Shown one piece after another: positions 45,012 to 54,894 of a DNA stretch of 64,000 nt (positions within the stretch are counted from its first letter, which is position 1; each line of letters opens with the position of its first letter). The stretch is taken from contig JAIBBK010000001.1 of assembly GCA_019694675.1 (NCBI GenBank), positions 28,457-92,456 on the forward strand, read 5' to 3'. The notes under the pieces are model-generated. The model did no database searches. It had not been told where the DNA came from and was given only the letters and a program-made list of their open reading frames with translations. Position numbers and translations under genes: made by a program. Source of the stretch: Ignavibacteria bacterium. GTDB lineage: Bacteria > Bacteroidota > Ignavibacteria > Tepidaquicellales > Tepidaquicellaceae.

Positions 45012-47174
45012 ATGATGAAATCGACATCAGTTATGATCCGTAATATATTCAGAACATTACCGGCAGTTGCCGTAATTGCATTGAATGCGCTCATGGCAGA
45101 TTTGACCGCCATAGCACAGCAGGCAAACTACTGGAAGTGGCAGAACCCTTTGCCGCAGGGCAATATTCTCTACGGTTCATTTTATCTGAATGACCAGACC
45201 GGCTGGGCATGCGGTGAGGGCGGGACAATTATCAAAACAACCAACGGCGGCTATGACTGGCGGGTTCTTGCCACAGGCACAAGGAAAAGCATACGGTCTC
45301 TGTATTTCCTGGATGAAAATTCCGGATTTGCCTGCGGACTTTCAGGCGAAGTTCTGAGAACCAACGACGGAGGCGCATCATGGATTGACGTGCCGCTGAA
45401 TGCTACCGGCAACCTGTTTTGCGTGAAGTTCATAGATCAATCTACAGGATTCATTGTGGGAGATACGGGAACAGTATTCAGGACCACCGATGCCGGAAAT
45501 TCCTGGGTGAGAAAGCCGGCCATCGTTTTCAGATCGCTCACTTCATGTTCGGGTTACGGAGACATAGTCCTTGCCGCAGGGCTGAACGGAACACTTATCC
45601 GCTCTGCTGACAAAGGCGATACGTGGCAAACCGTGACAGTCAGCAACACAAATTATTTCTTTGATGTCACTTTCCGCGACTCCGCAACGGCATTCATTTC
45701 AGGTTCTTACGGAACCATCCTCCGTTCAACAAACACGGGACTTAGCTGGTCATCAATTCCCATGGGCACAGGTAGGTGGTTCTACTCAATGTCTTTCTGC
45801 GACAACTCAAACGCCTATGTGACAAGCGATTACGGATACATATACAGGACAACCAACGGAGGAACCAACTGGACTGCCTTGCAGACAGTCACTTCGGAGT
45901 TCCAGTATTCGGTGAAGGCCTTCTCGCCGGACAAAGCAGTTTCGGCAGGCAACAAGGGAACATTGCTTATAACCACTAACGGCGGCACGAACTGGGCAGA
46001 CAAGTCGTACGGATTCAGAAATTTTCTCTATTCAATAGATTTCTCCGGTAAGGATAATGCACTCGCATGCGGAGCACAGGGTACCGTTGCAGTCACCACA
46101 AACGGCGGAGAAAACTGGGAAAGGATACAGGCCGCATCGACAAGCTCTTTTCTTTATCAGGTGGATGCCGTGGGCAGTGGAATTGCATACACGGCGGGCT
46201 CCGGAGGCGCGTTTCTGAAATCAACGAACGGCGGTTATAACTGGACGGGCATCAGCACGGGCTTAACAACCGATCTTTATGCAATTTACTTTTTCAACGA
46301 ACTTACCGGCTGGGCTTGCGGTGACTCCGGAACGCTCATCAGGACACCAAACGGTGGATTGACTTTTGAGATCTTCCAGTCTGACAGGGAGAAGTACATA
46401 ACGGATATTGAGTTTGCAAATGCCGTCACCGGCTGGTACACACAGCAGGGGGGCCTCATCTACAAGACCACTGACGCCGGCCTCAACTGGTATGTTCCGC
46501 ACTCTGCTCCTTTTGATGCCACAGTCGGAGGCATTGATTTCTTTGATTCAAACACAGGAATTGGCTACACATACAGCAACAAGCTGATCCTTACCACTGA
46601 CGGCGGTTCAAACTGGACGGAGACAGGTGTCCCGCCCAATATATATGTCAACAACGTGCTCGCGGTTACTGGGCATGTTTACAGGGCAATGGGCGATTAC
46701 GGATTCAGTTACGTGACCACAAATTCAGGGCAGAGCTGGAGTGAGGAGATCAATAACAATTTCAGCGACCGTATCTTCGGCATGTATTTTTTTGATGAGG
46801 ATCTTGGATGGATGTGCGGCGGCAACGGCCTTATTGCGAGGTATCAAAACACAACCGTGTCATTGGCTTCAGGCAACAACATTTCCGGGCCTGAAGGTTT
46901 TCAATTGCTTCAGAATTTTCCCAACCCGTTCAATCCTTCCACAAAGTTGCCGCTCATGCTGAGTGCAGGCGGATTTGTCGAGGCGGAAGTCTTTGATGCC
47001 GCCGGCAGAATGGTTGCAGGATTGTTCAACGGATATCTTGAATCAGGCCGGCATGAAATTTCATTTGCGGCCGAGGATCTGAATTCCGGAGTTTATTTCT
47101 GCAGGGTAAGTTACAGGGGGAACATAGAAAGGGAGCCGCAGACAAGGTCAGTCAGAATGATCCTCCTGAAATAG
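45012..47174 (+). CDS. Secreted Ycf48/BNR-repeat propeller with T9SS sorting domain
   Basis: 720 aa from ATG 45012. The frame is open to 44865, but that would overlap murI; ATG 45015 and 45033 are alternatives. A signal peptide ends near AIAQ. About a dozen Ycf48/BNR-like units follow (GWACGEGGTIIKTTNGGYDW, then FIVGDTGTVFRTTDAG and similar), forming one or two beta-propellers. The C-terminal ~85 residues are a type IX secretion sorting domain (LLQNFPNPFNPSTKL ... SGVYFCRVSY ... RMILLK). It should be exported by T9SS and attached to or released from the surface. Binding partner unknown. Confidence 0.9.
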   Translation: MMKSTSVMIRNIFRTLPAVAVIALNALMADLTAIAQQANYWKWQNPLPQGNILYGSFYLNDQTGWACGEGGTIIKTTNGGYDWRVLATGTRKSIRSLYFLDENSGFACGLSGEVLRTNDGGASWIDVPLNATGNLFCVKFIDQSTGFIVGDTGTVFRTTDAGNSWVRKPAIVFRSLTSCSGYGDIVLAAGLNGTLIRSADKGDTWQTVTVSNTNYFFDVTFRDSATAFISGSYGTILRSTNTGLSWSSIPMGTGRWFYSMSFCDNSNAYVTSDYGYIYRTTNGGTNWTALQTVTSEFQYSVKAFSPDKAVSAGNKGTLLITTNGGTNWADKSYGFRNFLYSIDFSGKDNALACGAQGTVAVTTNGGENWERIQAASTSSFLYQVDAVGSGIAYTAGSGGAFLKSTNGGYNWTGISTGLTTDLYAIYFFNELTGWACGDSGTLIRTPNGGLTFEIFQSDREKYITDIEFANAVTGWYTQQGGLIYKTTDAGLNWYVPHSAPFDATVGGIDFFDSNTGIGYTYSNKLILTTDGGSNWTETGVPPNIYVNNVLAVTGHVYRAMGDYGFSYVTTNSGQSWSEEINNNFSDRIFGMYFFDEDLGWMCGGNGLIARYQNTTVSLASGNNISGPEGFQLLQNFPNPFNPSTKLPLMLSAGGFVEAEVFDAAGRMVAGLFNGYLESGRHEISFAAEDLNSGVYFCRVSYRGNIEREPQTRSVRMILLK

Positions 47175-47594
47175 AAGAACTGCTTCGATGCTCTTCATCT
47201 AATGTCACAACGCAGAGACAGCCTGCATCATTCCTGATGCTTCTCACCAGTTCTTCCGGGCGGTTACCGTCAGATCACAGGCAAAACTCTTGCGGACAAA
47301 TCCTTTCGAATTGCTTCAGGGAGTTTCGTTGATATTCGGAAACCAAAAGATTCGTCCGCCAAAAGAACATACTATTCCTTAACAACCGGATCATGAGAAA
47401 TGAATATCATATTCATCTCATCCTCTTCATGGTGAATATGTTTTGGAAGGCAGTGGCTGACTTTGTAAGAAGCGGTTCAGTTAATAATTGATAATTGATA
47501 GTTTGAATACTACTTTCTTTTACACAATTCACCCGGCCGCAGCGGAACAGAATACACAATACTTAATACCGGATGCCTAATATTTAATAATGAA
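47175..47594. other. Intergenic region before the first cyclase gene
   Basis: There is no supported gene in these 420 bases. The left half is unremarkable. Around 47485-47510, AATTGATAATTGATAGTTTGAATA followed by a T-rich stretch and ACACAATTC closely resembles the leader of the second cyclase gene (50735-50777), where TTGATAGTTTGAATA also occurs. This probably marks a promoter region duplicated together with the gene. Confidence 0.45.
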
Positions 47595-50500
47595 ATGAAA
47601 CCGACCGGCAACGTAACTTTCCTCTTCACCGACATCGAAGGCAGTACCAGGCTTGCTCAGGAGTTTCCGGAGAAGCTTCCTGCATCTCTGGAAAGGCATA
47701 ATCTGATATTGAAAGAAGCCCTGGAATCCAATAACGGATTCATATTTGATACGATAGGAGATTCATTCTTTTGTGCTTTTGAAAATGCAATTGACGCTGT
47801 GAAAGCTGCTGTTGAAATTCAGAGAGGGCTAAGAAAGGAAAACTGGGATGAAGCTGTGATCAGAGCAAGGATCGGAATTCATTCCGGAAATGCTGAATGG
47901 AGCGGTGAAAGATACATGGGTTACATTACACTGGCAAGGACTGCAAGAATAATGGAAGCGGCTTACGGTGAACAGATACTTATTTCAAGCAATACACATT
48001 CTCTTAGCCTCGAAGCCTCAAAGACTCCAAGCATTAAAGAGTCTGATAATATTTCATTGAGCCTTAGAGACTTTGAGGCAGAATTCCGTGACCTGGGCGA
48101 GAGAAGACTGAAAGATGTCATTGAGCCTATAAAATTATTTCAGATTAGATCCAGTGGTTTACGTGAAGAATTTCCACCATTAAAGACGCTCGATGCGCGT
48201 CCGAATAATCTGCCAGTTCAGCTGACAAGTTTTATCGGACGTGAAAAAGAGATGAAGTTTGTAAAAGACGAACTCAAAAATAACCGGCTGTTAACACTGA
48301 CCGGAACAGGCGGAGCAGGTAAAACAAGATTTGCCCTTCAGACGGCTGCTGATGTTATTGATGAATTTGAAAATGGTGTATGGTTTGTTGATCTTTCAGC
48401 ATTAAAAGATGTTGCATTGTTATCAACAACGATGATGAATGCTATCGGCATTAAAGAAGAATCAAAGAAAACTTCAGATGAAACATTGGTTGATTATCTG
48501 AAGGACAAAGAAACTTTAATTATACTCGATAACTGCGAGCAGTTGATCAATGCCTGTGCTTTGCTGACAGAAAAATTATTGTCTTCTTGTCCGAAGCTTA
48601 AGATAATTTCAACAAGCCGGGAATCAATGAATTGCAGTGGAGAGTTTACATACAGAATTCCTCCGCTGACTCACCCTGATCCGAATCAAAAAAACACTCC
48701 GGAAGAGTTGACTCATTATGAATCAGTCAGGCTCTTTATCGAAAGAGCGCTTTCTGTAAATCCAAATTTCAGAGTAACAAATGAAAATGCGCCTGCGCTG
48801 GCTGAAGTGTGCTTGAAGCTTGACGGGATTCCTCTTGCGTTAGAACTTGCTGCAGCAAGGACAAAAGTATTGTCAATAGAAAAAATACATGAACGGCTGG
48901 ATGACAGATTCAATCTTCTGACGGGTGGCAAGAGAACTGCTTTGCCAAGACAGCAGACTCTGAGAGCATTGATTGACTGGAGCTATGATCTGCTTTCAGA
49001 AAACGAAAAAATTCTATGGTCCAGACTTTCAGTATTTAACGGAGGATGGACACTTGAGGCGGCGGAAGAGGTTTGTTCGGATGATACCATCGATAAGAAT
49101 GAGATACTTGACCTTCTGAGTCAGCTTACAGAAAAGTCAGTTATAATTTATGATTTTTCAAAAAACAGATACAGGATACTTGAAAGTCTGAAACAATACG
49201 GAATCGAAAAATTATCAGATAGTAAAGAAATATTCTTACAGCATCTGAACTATTTTTTAAAGCTGTCTGAAAAAGCAAAACCTGAATTGATAGGCGAAAA
49301 TACAAAATTCTGGATGCATGTAATTGAAGCTGATCACAACAACTTTTTATCTGCTATAGAATGGTCTGTCAATAATGAGAATACAGAGAAAGGCGCTGTT
49401 ATTTCAAATGCAATTGGAAGTTTCTGGAGCAGAATGGGGCAATATTCAACCGGAATAAGGCTTATTGAAATTATTCTGGAGAGTTCGGATAGGCTGAGTA
49501 AAATATTAAAAGGAGATATTCTTAACTGGATTGGTAGTTTTAGAATTTCCCTGGGAGATAATGAACAAGCTAAAAAATATTTCGAAGAAAGCTTGGATTT
49601 AAATATTGAAATTGGTGATAAAAGAGGAATTGCTGAATCCATGCTCAGGCTGGGAAATGTTACAAACGCTTTGGGAGATTTTGAACTGGCAAAGAATTAT
49701 TACGAAGATAGCCGGGATGCTTATAAAGAAATTGGTTCCAAAAGTGGAATTGCCGCAGCCACACTTAGCCTGGGACAAATTGCATGTTATCAGGGAGATT
49801 ATGGACTGGCTAAGAAATATAACGAAGAGAGTCTGTCTATTTTCAAAGAAATTGGTCACAAATATGGAATTGCTATATCAGTTAACAACCTTGGAGATGT
49901 ATCATTATTTCAGGGAGATTATGAGCTGGCGAAAAAATATCTGAAAGAAAGTCTGGAATTATTAAATGAAATTGGCAACAAAAAGGGAATGGCTTTCTCC
50001 ATAAACACTTTAGGAAACATAGTATTAAATCAGGGGGATTATGAACAGGCAAAGAAATATTATGAAGAAAGCCTGGTTATTTTTAAAGAAATTGGTCACA
50101 AACATGGAATTGCTCTATCAATACTCAGTCTGGGAATGGCAGTATTCAATCAGGGATATTCTGAACAGGCAAAGAAATTTTATGAAGAAAGCCTGGATAT
50201 CAGAAAGGAAATCGGAGACAAGAATGGAATTGCTGAATCAATTAAGAATTTAGGGAATGTATCATACGCTCAGGGAGATTATCAGCAGGCTAAAAAATAT
50301 TATGAAGAGAGCATGGATATTTACAAGGAGATTGGCAGCAAGAATGGAATTGCTAACTCAATAAACAGTCTGGGAAATATTGCATTCTGTAAGAGTGATT
50401 TCGGACAGGCTAATAAACATTACAGAGAAAGCTTGGTTATCTTTACAGAAATTGTTGACAAAATTGGAATAACTGGTTCCATAAACAATCTGGGAAAAAC

Positions 50501-50726
50501 AGCGTACGGGCTGGGTGATTTTGAAAAAGCAATAAAATTGATAAGCGCGGCAGAAAATGTATTAGAATCTATGGGGGTAGTGTTTGATAAATATGAACAG
50601 AAAATTAAAGATGAAATTATTGAAAAACTTCATGAACAGTTAACCGAAGATGAATATGATAAATACCGCGAAGAAGGTAAGAAGCTGACTATGGAAGAAG
50701 CGGTTCAGTTGATATCTGATAATTGA
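47595..50726 (+). CDS. Class III nucleotidyl cyclase-STAND ATPase-TPR protein, paralogue 1
   Basis: 1043 aa, no signal peptide. Residues 1-185 form a class III cyclase domain with metal Asp13 (FTDIEGST) and Asp56 (TIGDS). The region normally carrying the transition-state Asn reads GYITLARTARI, with Ala in place of Asn, and the usual purine-site Asp before YMG is Arg. Residues about 205-520 are a STAND/NB-ARC ATPase: Walker A GTGGAGKT with Lys243, Walker B LIILDNCE with Asp312, STSRE and GIPLALELAAAR. A winged-helix-like region follows, then nine 40-residue TPR units (about 640-990) and the LTMEEAVQLI end motif of such proteins. A ligand-gated signalling switch is inferred. The gene is AT-rich compared with the flanks. 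Confidence 0.9.
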   Translation: MKPTGNVTFLFTDIEGSTRLAQEFPEKLPASLERHNLILKEALESNNGFIFDTIGDSFFCAFENAIDAVKAAVEIQRGLRKENWDEAVIRARIGIHSGNAEWSGERYMGYITLARTARIMEAAYGEQILISSNTHSLSLEASKTPSIKESDNISLSLRDFEAEFRDLGERRLKDVIEPIKLFQIRSSGLREEFPPLKTLDARPNNLPVQLTSFIGREKEMKFVKDELKNNRLLTLTGTGGAGKTRFALQTAADVIDEFENGVWFVDLSALKDVALLSTTMMNAIGIKEESKKTSDETLVDYLKDKETLIILDNCEQLINACALLTEKLLSSCPKLKIISTSRESMNCSGEFTYRIPPLTHPDPNQKNTPEELTHYESVRLFIERALSVNPNFRVTNENAPALAEVCLKLDGIPLALELAAARTKVLSIEKIHERLDDRFNLLTGGKRTALPRQQTLRALIDWSYDLLSENEKILWSRLSVFNGGWTLEAAEEVCSDDTIDKNEILDLLSQLTEKSVIIYDFSKNRYRILESLKQYGIEKLSDSKEIFLQHLNYFLKLSEKAKPELIGENTKFWMHVIEADHNNFLSAIEWSVNNENTEKGAVISNAIGSFWSRMGQYSTGIRLIEIILESSDRLSKILKGDILNWIGSFRISLGDNEQAKKYFEESLDLNIEIGDKRGIAESMLRLGNVTNALGDFELAKNYYEDSRDAYKEIGSKSGIAAATLSLGQIACYQGDYGLAKKYNEESLSIFKEIGHKYGIAISVNNLGDVSLFQGDYELAKKYLKESLELLNEIGNKKGMAFSINTLGNIVLNQGDYEQAKKYYEESLVIFKEIGHKHGIALSILSLGMAVFNQGYSEQAKKFYEESLDIRKEIGDKNGIAESIKNLGNVSYAQGDYQQAKKYYEESMDIYKEIGSKNGIANSINSLGNIAFCKSDFGQANKHYRESLVIFTEIVDKIGITGSINNLGKTAYGLGDFEKAIKLISAAENVLESMGVVFDKYEQKIKDEIIEKLHEQLTEDEYDKYREEGKKLTMEEAVQLISDN
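49551..50550 (+). repeat. 120-bp tandem TPR-coding repeats
   Basis: Nine in-frame 120-base units, each encoding a TPR pair of helices (for example DYEQAKKYYEESL followed by KEIG and GIA motifs). Several units are very similar at DNA level (AAAGAAATTGGTCACAAA-type junctions), so unit gain or loss by recombination is likely. The second paralogue has a similar array at about 52750-53720. Confidence 0.8.
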
Positions 50727-50782
50727 CAATAAATGGTTGATAGTTTGAATATTAATTTGTTTTGCACAATACACAATTCCAA

Positions 50783-53700
50783 ATGAAACCGACCGGCAAC
50801 GTAACTTTCCTCTTCACCGACATCGAAGGCAGTACAAGGCTTTCTCAGGATTTTCCCGAATCGCTTCCGTCTGCTCTCAAAAAACACAATGAAATTCTGA
50901 ATGAAGTTGTTGAGTCTTTCAATGGTTTTGTATTTAAAAAAATAGGTGATGCATATTGCTGCGCATTTGAAAATGCTTCAGATGCTGTTTATGCTTCTGT
51001 TGAAATTCAGAAAAGACTGAAAAATGAAAAGTGGGATGATGCCGTCATCAAGGTCAGAATGGGAATACATTCGGGAATTGCCGAATGGAATGGAAATGAT
51101 TACATGGGTTATATAACGCTTGCAAGAGCGGCCAGAGTAATGTCGGCTGCTTATGGTGAGCAGATACTTATTTCTAATGATGCATATATACTTTGCCTAG
51201 AAGGCAACAAGACTCCGAGTGAAAAAAGATCTGAGATAAATACGGTGAGTCCTAAAGTTTCTGAGTCAAATGAAATTTCATTCCGGGACCTTGGTGAGCG
51301 CAGACTGAAAGATGTTATTCAGCCGATCCGGCTTTATCAGATAGCCTGTCCCGGTCTTCGCGAGGACTTCCCGCCTTTAAAGACACTTGATGCTCGTCCG
51401 AATAATCTTCCGACACAGCTGACTAATTTTATCGGCAGGGAAGATGAAATCAAAAGCGTTAAGGAATTATTGAAGGCAAACCGGTTATTGACAATATTCG
51501 GTACAGGCGGTGCCGGAAAGACCAGGTTATCACTACAGACAGGAGCTGACCTTATAGATGATTTTGCAAACGGAGTCTGGTTTTTGGAACTGGCAGCAAT
51601 AAGCGATCCTGATTATGTCCCGATTGCCCTGATGAATATATTCGGTCTGAAGGAAGAAATGAATATCGAACCGGAAAGAACTTTAACTGATTATTTAAAA
51701 GACAAAGAGATTTTAATCATACTTGATAACTGTGAGCATTTGATTCAAGCATGTGCGGAAGTATCTGCAAAACTGCTATCTGCGTGCCCGGGACTGAAGA
51801 TAATTGCTACAAGCCGCGAATCTCTGAACATTCCGGGAGAGCGTTTATTCATAATTCCGCCGCTTACACAACCGGATCCGAAAAAGAATAATACACCTGA
51901 TCAGTTAACTCAGTATGAATCAGTCCGATTGTTTGTCGAAAGAGCAATTGCAGTAAACCCGAAATTCAGAGTAAATAACAGAAACGCTCCTGCAATTGCG
52001 GGAATATGTTCAAGTCTTGACGGAATCCCGCTGGCAATTGAACTTGCTGCAGCGAGGATCAAGATACTTTCACCGGAAAAGATATTTGAGAGACTGGATG
52101 ACATGTTCAATCTTCTGACAGGAGGTGTGCGAACCGCATTGCCAAGACAGCAAACATTAAGAGCGCTTATAGACTGGAGCTATGACCTTCTCACAAAAAA
52201 AGAGAAGACATTATGGAGCAGGCTGGCTGTATTTTTCTGCGTGTTTACTCTTGAAGCTGCAGAAGAGATCTGTTCCGATGATGTCATAAAGAAGAATGAT
52301 ATACTCGATCTGATAACTGCTCTTTGTGAAAAGTCAATTGTAATCTATGACGAATCAAAAGAGCGGTACAAACTTCTTGATTCAATCAGACAATACGGAA
52401 GAGAAAAACTTCAGACGGAAAATAGAATATTCTCAAAGCATCTGGATTATTTTTTAAAACTTTCGCAATCAGCAAAACCCGAATTAAAAGGTGCCAATCT
52501 CAAGGAATGGCTGGACTTACTTGAAGCAGATCATAATAATTTTATATCAGCCATCGAATGGGGAATCAAGAATGAAGAAGCAGAAAAGGGAGCCATTGTT
52601 GCTGATGCCATAGGGAAGTTCTGGGAAATTCGCGGACAATATTCAACGGGAAGAAAAGTACTTGAGAGCATACTGAAAAAGCATGATCGTCTAAGCAAGA
52701 ACACAAAAGCAAACATACTTAACCTTTCAGGTAATCTGAACAGATATCAGGGCAATTATGAAAATGCCGGAAGATATTTTGAAGAAAGTCTGAAGTTATT
52801 CAGGGAAATTGAAGATGTAATGGGAATTTCCACAACTGTTAACAACCTGGGAAACCTGGCATACACTCAGGGAAAATTTGATACAGCAAAGAAATTTTTT
52901 GAAGAAAGCATGGCAATAAAGAAAGAGATAGGAGACAAGATGGGAGTTGCCGGCTCTATGAACAACCTCGGCGGTGTGGCGTTCTCCACCGGAAAATATG
53001 AAGAAGCAAGGATGTATTATGAAGATAGCCTGGCTATCAGAAAAGAGATCGGAGATAAACATGGAGTTTCTGCTTCTCTGAATAACCTGGGTGGGCTGGA
53101 GTTATACCGGGGGAATTTTGAGAAGGCCAAGAAATACTTTGAAGAAAGTCTTGATATCAAAAGGGAGATTGGAGATAAAAAAGGAATTGCTGCTTCACTT
53201 GGCAACGTAGGTTCAGTTGCGAAGACTCAGGGAGATTTTGAACTTACGAAAAAAATCTATGAGGAAAGTCTGGCTGTATTCAGGGAAATAGGTGACAAGC
53301 AGGGAATTGCCAATTTCCTCAATAACCTGGGAGATCTTGTGAGCTTACAAAAAGATTATGAACAGTCGATCAAATTCTATGAGGAAAGCCTGGCAATTTT
53401 CAGGGAAATAGGTGACAAACAGGGAATTGCAACTTCACTGAGCAACCTTGGAAAAGTTTTGATCTCCACAGGAGATTTTGAACCCGCCGGGAATTATCTT
53501 GATGAAAGTCTTTCAATTTTCAGGAACATCGGTGACAAACACGGAATTGCTTTGTCGTTTTACGGACTGGGAAATCTGGCATTTATTCAGGGAGATAATC
53601 TAAAGGCCAAAAGATTCTTTGAAGAATGTGTGTTGATCAGAAATGAAATTGGCGACAAAGCGGGTATTACTGAATCGATAAACAAACTGGGAATTGTTGA

Positions 53701-53932
53701 ATTCAGAATCGCAGATTTTGTAAAAGCGATAAAACTTCTCAGCGTTTCAGAAAAATTCTTTGATACATACAGAGATGTTTTTGATAAACATGATGTGGAT
53801 TTAAAAGATGAAACTATTGACAGGCTTCGTGTGAAGTTAAGCAATGAAGATTTTAAGAAATACTGGGAAGAAGGTGAGAAGATGACAATGGAAGAAGCTT
53901 GCCAGATGGTTTTTAGTAGCCAAAAGAATTAA
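50783..53932 (+). CDS. Class III nucleotidyl cyclase-STAND ATPase-TPR protein, paralogue 2
   Basis: 1049 aa from ATG 50783. The first 53 bases are identical to those of paralogue 1, although the rest differs widely. The cyclase domain keeps the metal aspartates (FTDIEGST, KIGDA) and the Asp before YMG, but again has LARAAR where an Asn is expected. Walker A Lys246 is in GTGGAGKTR, Walker B is LIILDNCEH, and the GIPLAIELAAAR motif is present. Nine TPR units (QGNYENAGRYFEESL ... DFVKAIKLLS) and a TMEEACQMV end motif follow. It lies 56 bases behind paralogue 1 with its own leader. Ligand and nucleotide product are unknown. Confidence 0.9.
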   Translation: MKPTGNVTFLFTDIEGSTRLSQDFPESLPSALKKHNEILNEVVESFNGFVFKKIGDAYCCAFENASDAVYASVEIQKRLKNEKWDDAVIKVRMGIHSGIAEWNGNDYMGYITLARAARVMSAAYGEQILISNDAYILCLEGNKTPSEKRSEINTVSPKVSESNEISFRDLGERRLKDVIQPIRLYQIACPGLREDFPPLKTLDARPNNLPTQLTNFIGREDEIKSVKELLKANRLLTIFGTGGAGKTRLSLQTGADLIDDFANGVWFLELAAISDPDYVPIALMNIFGLKEEMNIEPERTLTDYLKDKEILIILDNCEHLIQACAEVSAKLLSACPGLKIIATSRESLNIPGERLFIIPPLTQPDPKKNNTPDQLTQYESVRLFVERAIAVNPKFRVNNRNAPAIAGICSSLDGIPLAIELAAARIKILSPEKIFERLDDMFNLLTGGVRTALPRQQTLRALIDWSYDLLTKKEKTLWSRLAVFFCVFTLEAAEEICSDDVIKKNDILDLITALCEKSIVIYDESKERYKLLDSIRQYGREKLQTENRIFSKHLDYFLKLSQSAKPELKGANLKEWLDLLEADHNNFISAIEWGIKNEEAEKGAIVADAIGKFWEIRGQYSTGRKVLESILKKHDRLSKNTKANILNLSGNLNRYQGNYENAGRYFEESLKLFREIEDVMGISTTVNNLGNLAYTQGKFDTAKKFFEESMAIKKEIGDKMGVAGSMNNLGGVAFSTGKYEEARMYYEDSLAIRKEIGDKHGVSASLNNLGGLELYRGNFEKAKKYFEESLDIKREIGDKKGIAASLGNVGSVAKTQGDFELTKKIYEESLAVFREIGDKQGIANFLNNLGDLVSLQKDYEQSIKFYEESLAIFREIGDKQGIATSLSNLGKVLISTGDFEPAGNYLDESLSIFRNIGDKHGIALSFYGLGNLAFIQGDNLKAKRFFEECVLIRNEIGDKAGITESINKLGIVEFRIADFVKAIKLLSVSEKFFDTYRDVFDKHDVDLKDETIDRLRVKLSNEDFKKYWEEGEKMTMEEACQMVFSSQKN

Positions 53933-54129
53933 TCATCTGTTCTACTCGATACACAACACGCAATGTTACACGAAGCCCGGCGGCATTGTCACGTTTCCGC
54001 CGTTGCTGGTAACCCTCCTGCCCGCAGACGGAATTATAAAGGCGATCCATGCAGGCCGCCCTATATTCGGGAACATCAAGAGCGACGGAGAATTTACCTG
54101 TTTTCCGGTTCCGGTGAAATCATGAACGA

Positions 54130-54894
54130 CTAATCATTGCAATCACCAATGCAGAAGAAAGGTGGTGTGAAAATCATCATTCCGAGCTCAAATCCTCCTC
54201 CCTTATCTCCTCCGAACTCATCGTCGTATGATAGCGCAAACACGGAGTATTGATTCGGCTCCCATCGCAATCCGGCCCTGTATTCTGGCTTTGTATTAAG
54301 GTCACCTTCAGAGCCGTAGACCTCACCGACCAATGAGAAAGTGGGATCGAACGGATACCAGGCCAGTCGTGTGGAATATGTAAAAGCCCAGGCCGTAGTT
54401 TGTTCTTCTCCGAAATTTCTGGTGACGCTTGCACCCGGCATAATATCCCATGAAACTGCATTGTCGAAGAAAGGAATGGTTACAGGCGCATTTGTCCAAA
54501 AAGTCTTAAATGCGTCATTGGCTCTGTCGCTTCCGTCAAGATATCCCGGATCGAGTCCTGTCCCAAACTTTACAGCCACTCCGCCGGTCTTTGCCTTGTT
54601 TTCAAAGATCATATACTTGGCATATAAAGAAGTTGAGTGTCCGTCATCTGTAAGAGGATCATTGTCATCATTATAAAGATATGCTGCTGCAGTAAATTCC
54701 CAATTTCGCAACAGGGAAAACGTTGTCATGAACATTGAGTTTCTCTCGCCATAGGTAAGAATGATTGTTGCTACTCCCTTGGGCTTTGACAAGTAGTTGT
54801 CAGAGTTGAACTGCTGTGCCTGTACCGGGTTGTTGATCAGTGCAGCGGCTAACAACACAATCCCGGTAAATATTTTGCCTGAATGATTCTTCAT
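54130..54894 (-). CDS. Outer-membrane beta-barrel protein
   Basis: 254 aa from ATG 54894. The frame is open to 54981, but this start gives the signal peptide MKNHSGKIFTGIVLLAAALI ... VQAQ. The mature part is made of alternating polar/aromatic strands (VATIILTYGERNSMFMTTFS, WEFTAAAYLY, AYSTRLAWYPF-like segments) with acidic turns, typical of a small beta-barrel, and ends in a Cys-containing loop (FFCIGDCND). No transport family is recognised. It is transcribed convergently with paralogue 2. The short stretch 53933-54129 between them has no supported gene. Confidence 0.7.
   Translation of the reverse strand: MKNHSGKIFTGIVLLAAALINNPVQAQQFNSDNYLSKPKGVATIILTYGERNSMFMTTFSLLRNWEFTAAAYLYNDDNDPLTDDGHSTSLYAKYMIFENKAKTGGVAVKFGTGLDPGYLDGSDRANDAFKTFWTNAPVTIPFFDNAVSWDIMPGASVTRNFGEEQTTAWAFTYSTRLAWYPFDPTFSLVGEVYGSEGDLNTKPEYRAGLRWEPNQYSVFALSYDDEFGGDKGGGFELGMMIFTPPFFCIGDCND

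Noticed and set aside
47185..47275. Short minus-strand coding-like stretch (RPEELVRSIRNDAGC)
   Set aside because: No start codon, less than 45 codons, stop codons at both ends and no recognisable family.
53970..54123. Possible remnant of a fourth cyclase gene (frame reads KPGGIVTF, compare KPTGNVTF)
   Set aside because: Similarity stops after about ten residues, and the rest of the short frame matches nothing in the paralogues; probably chance.
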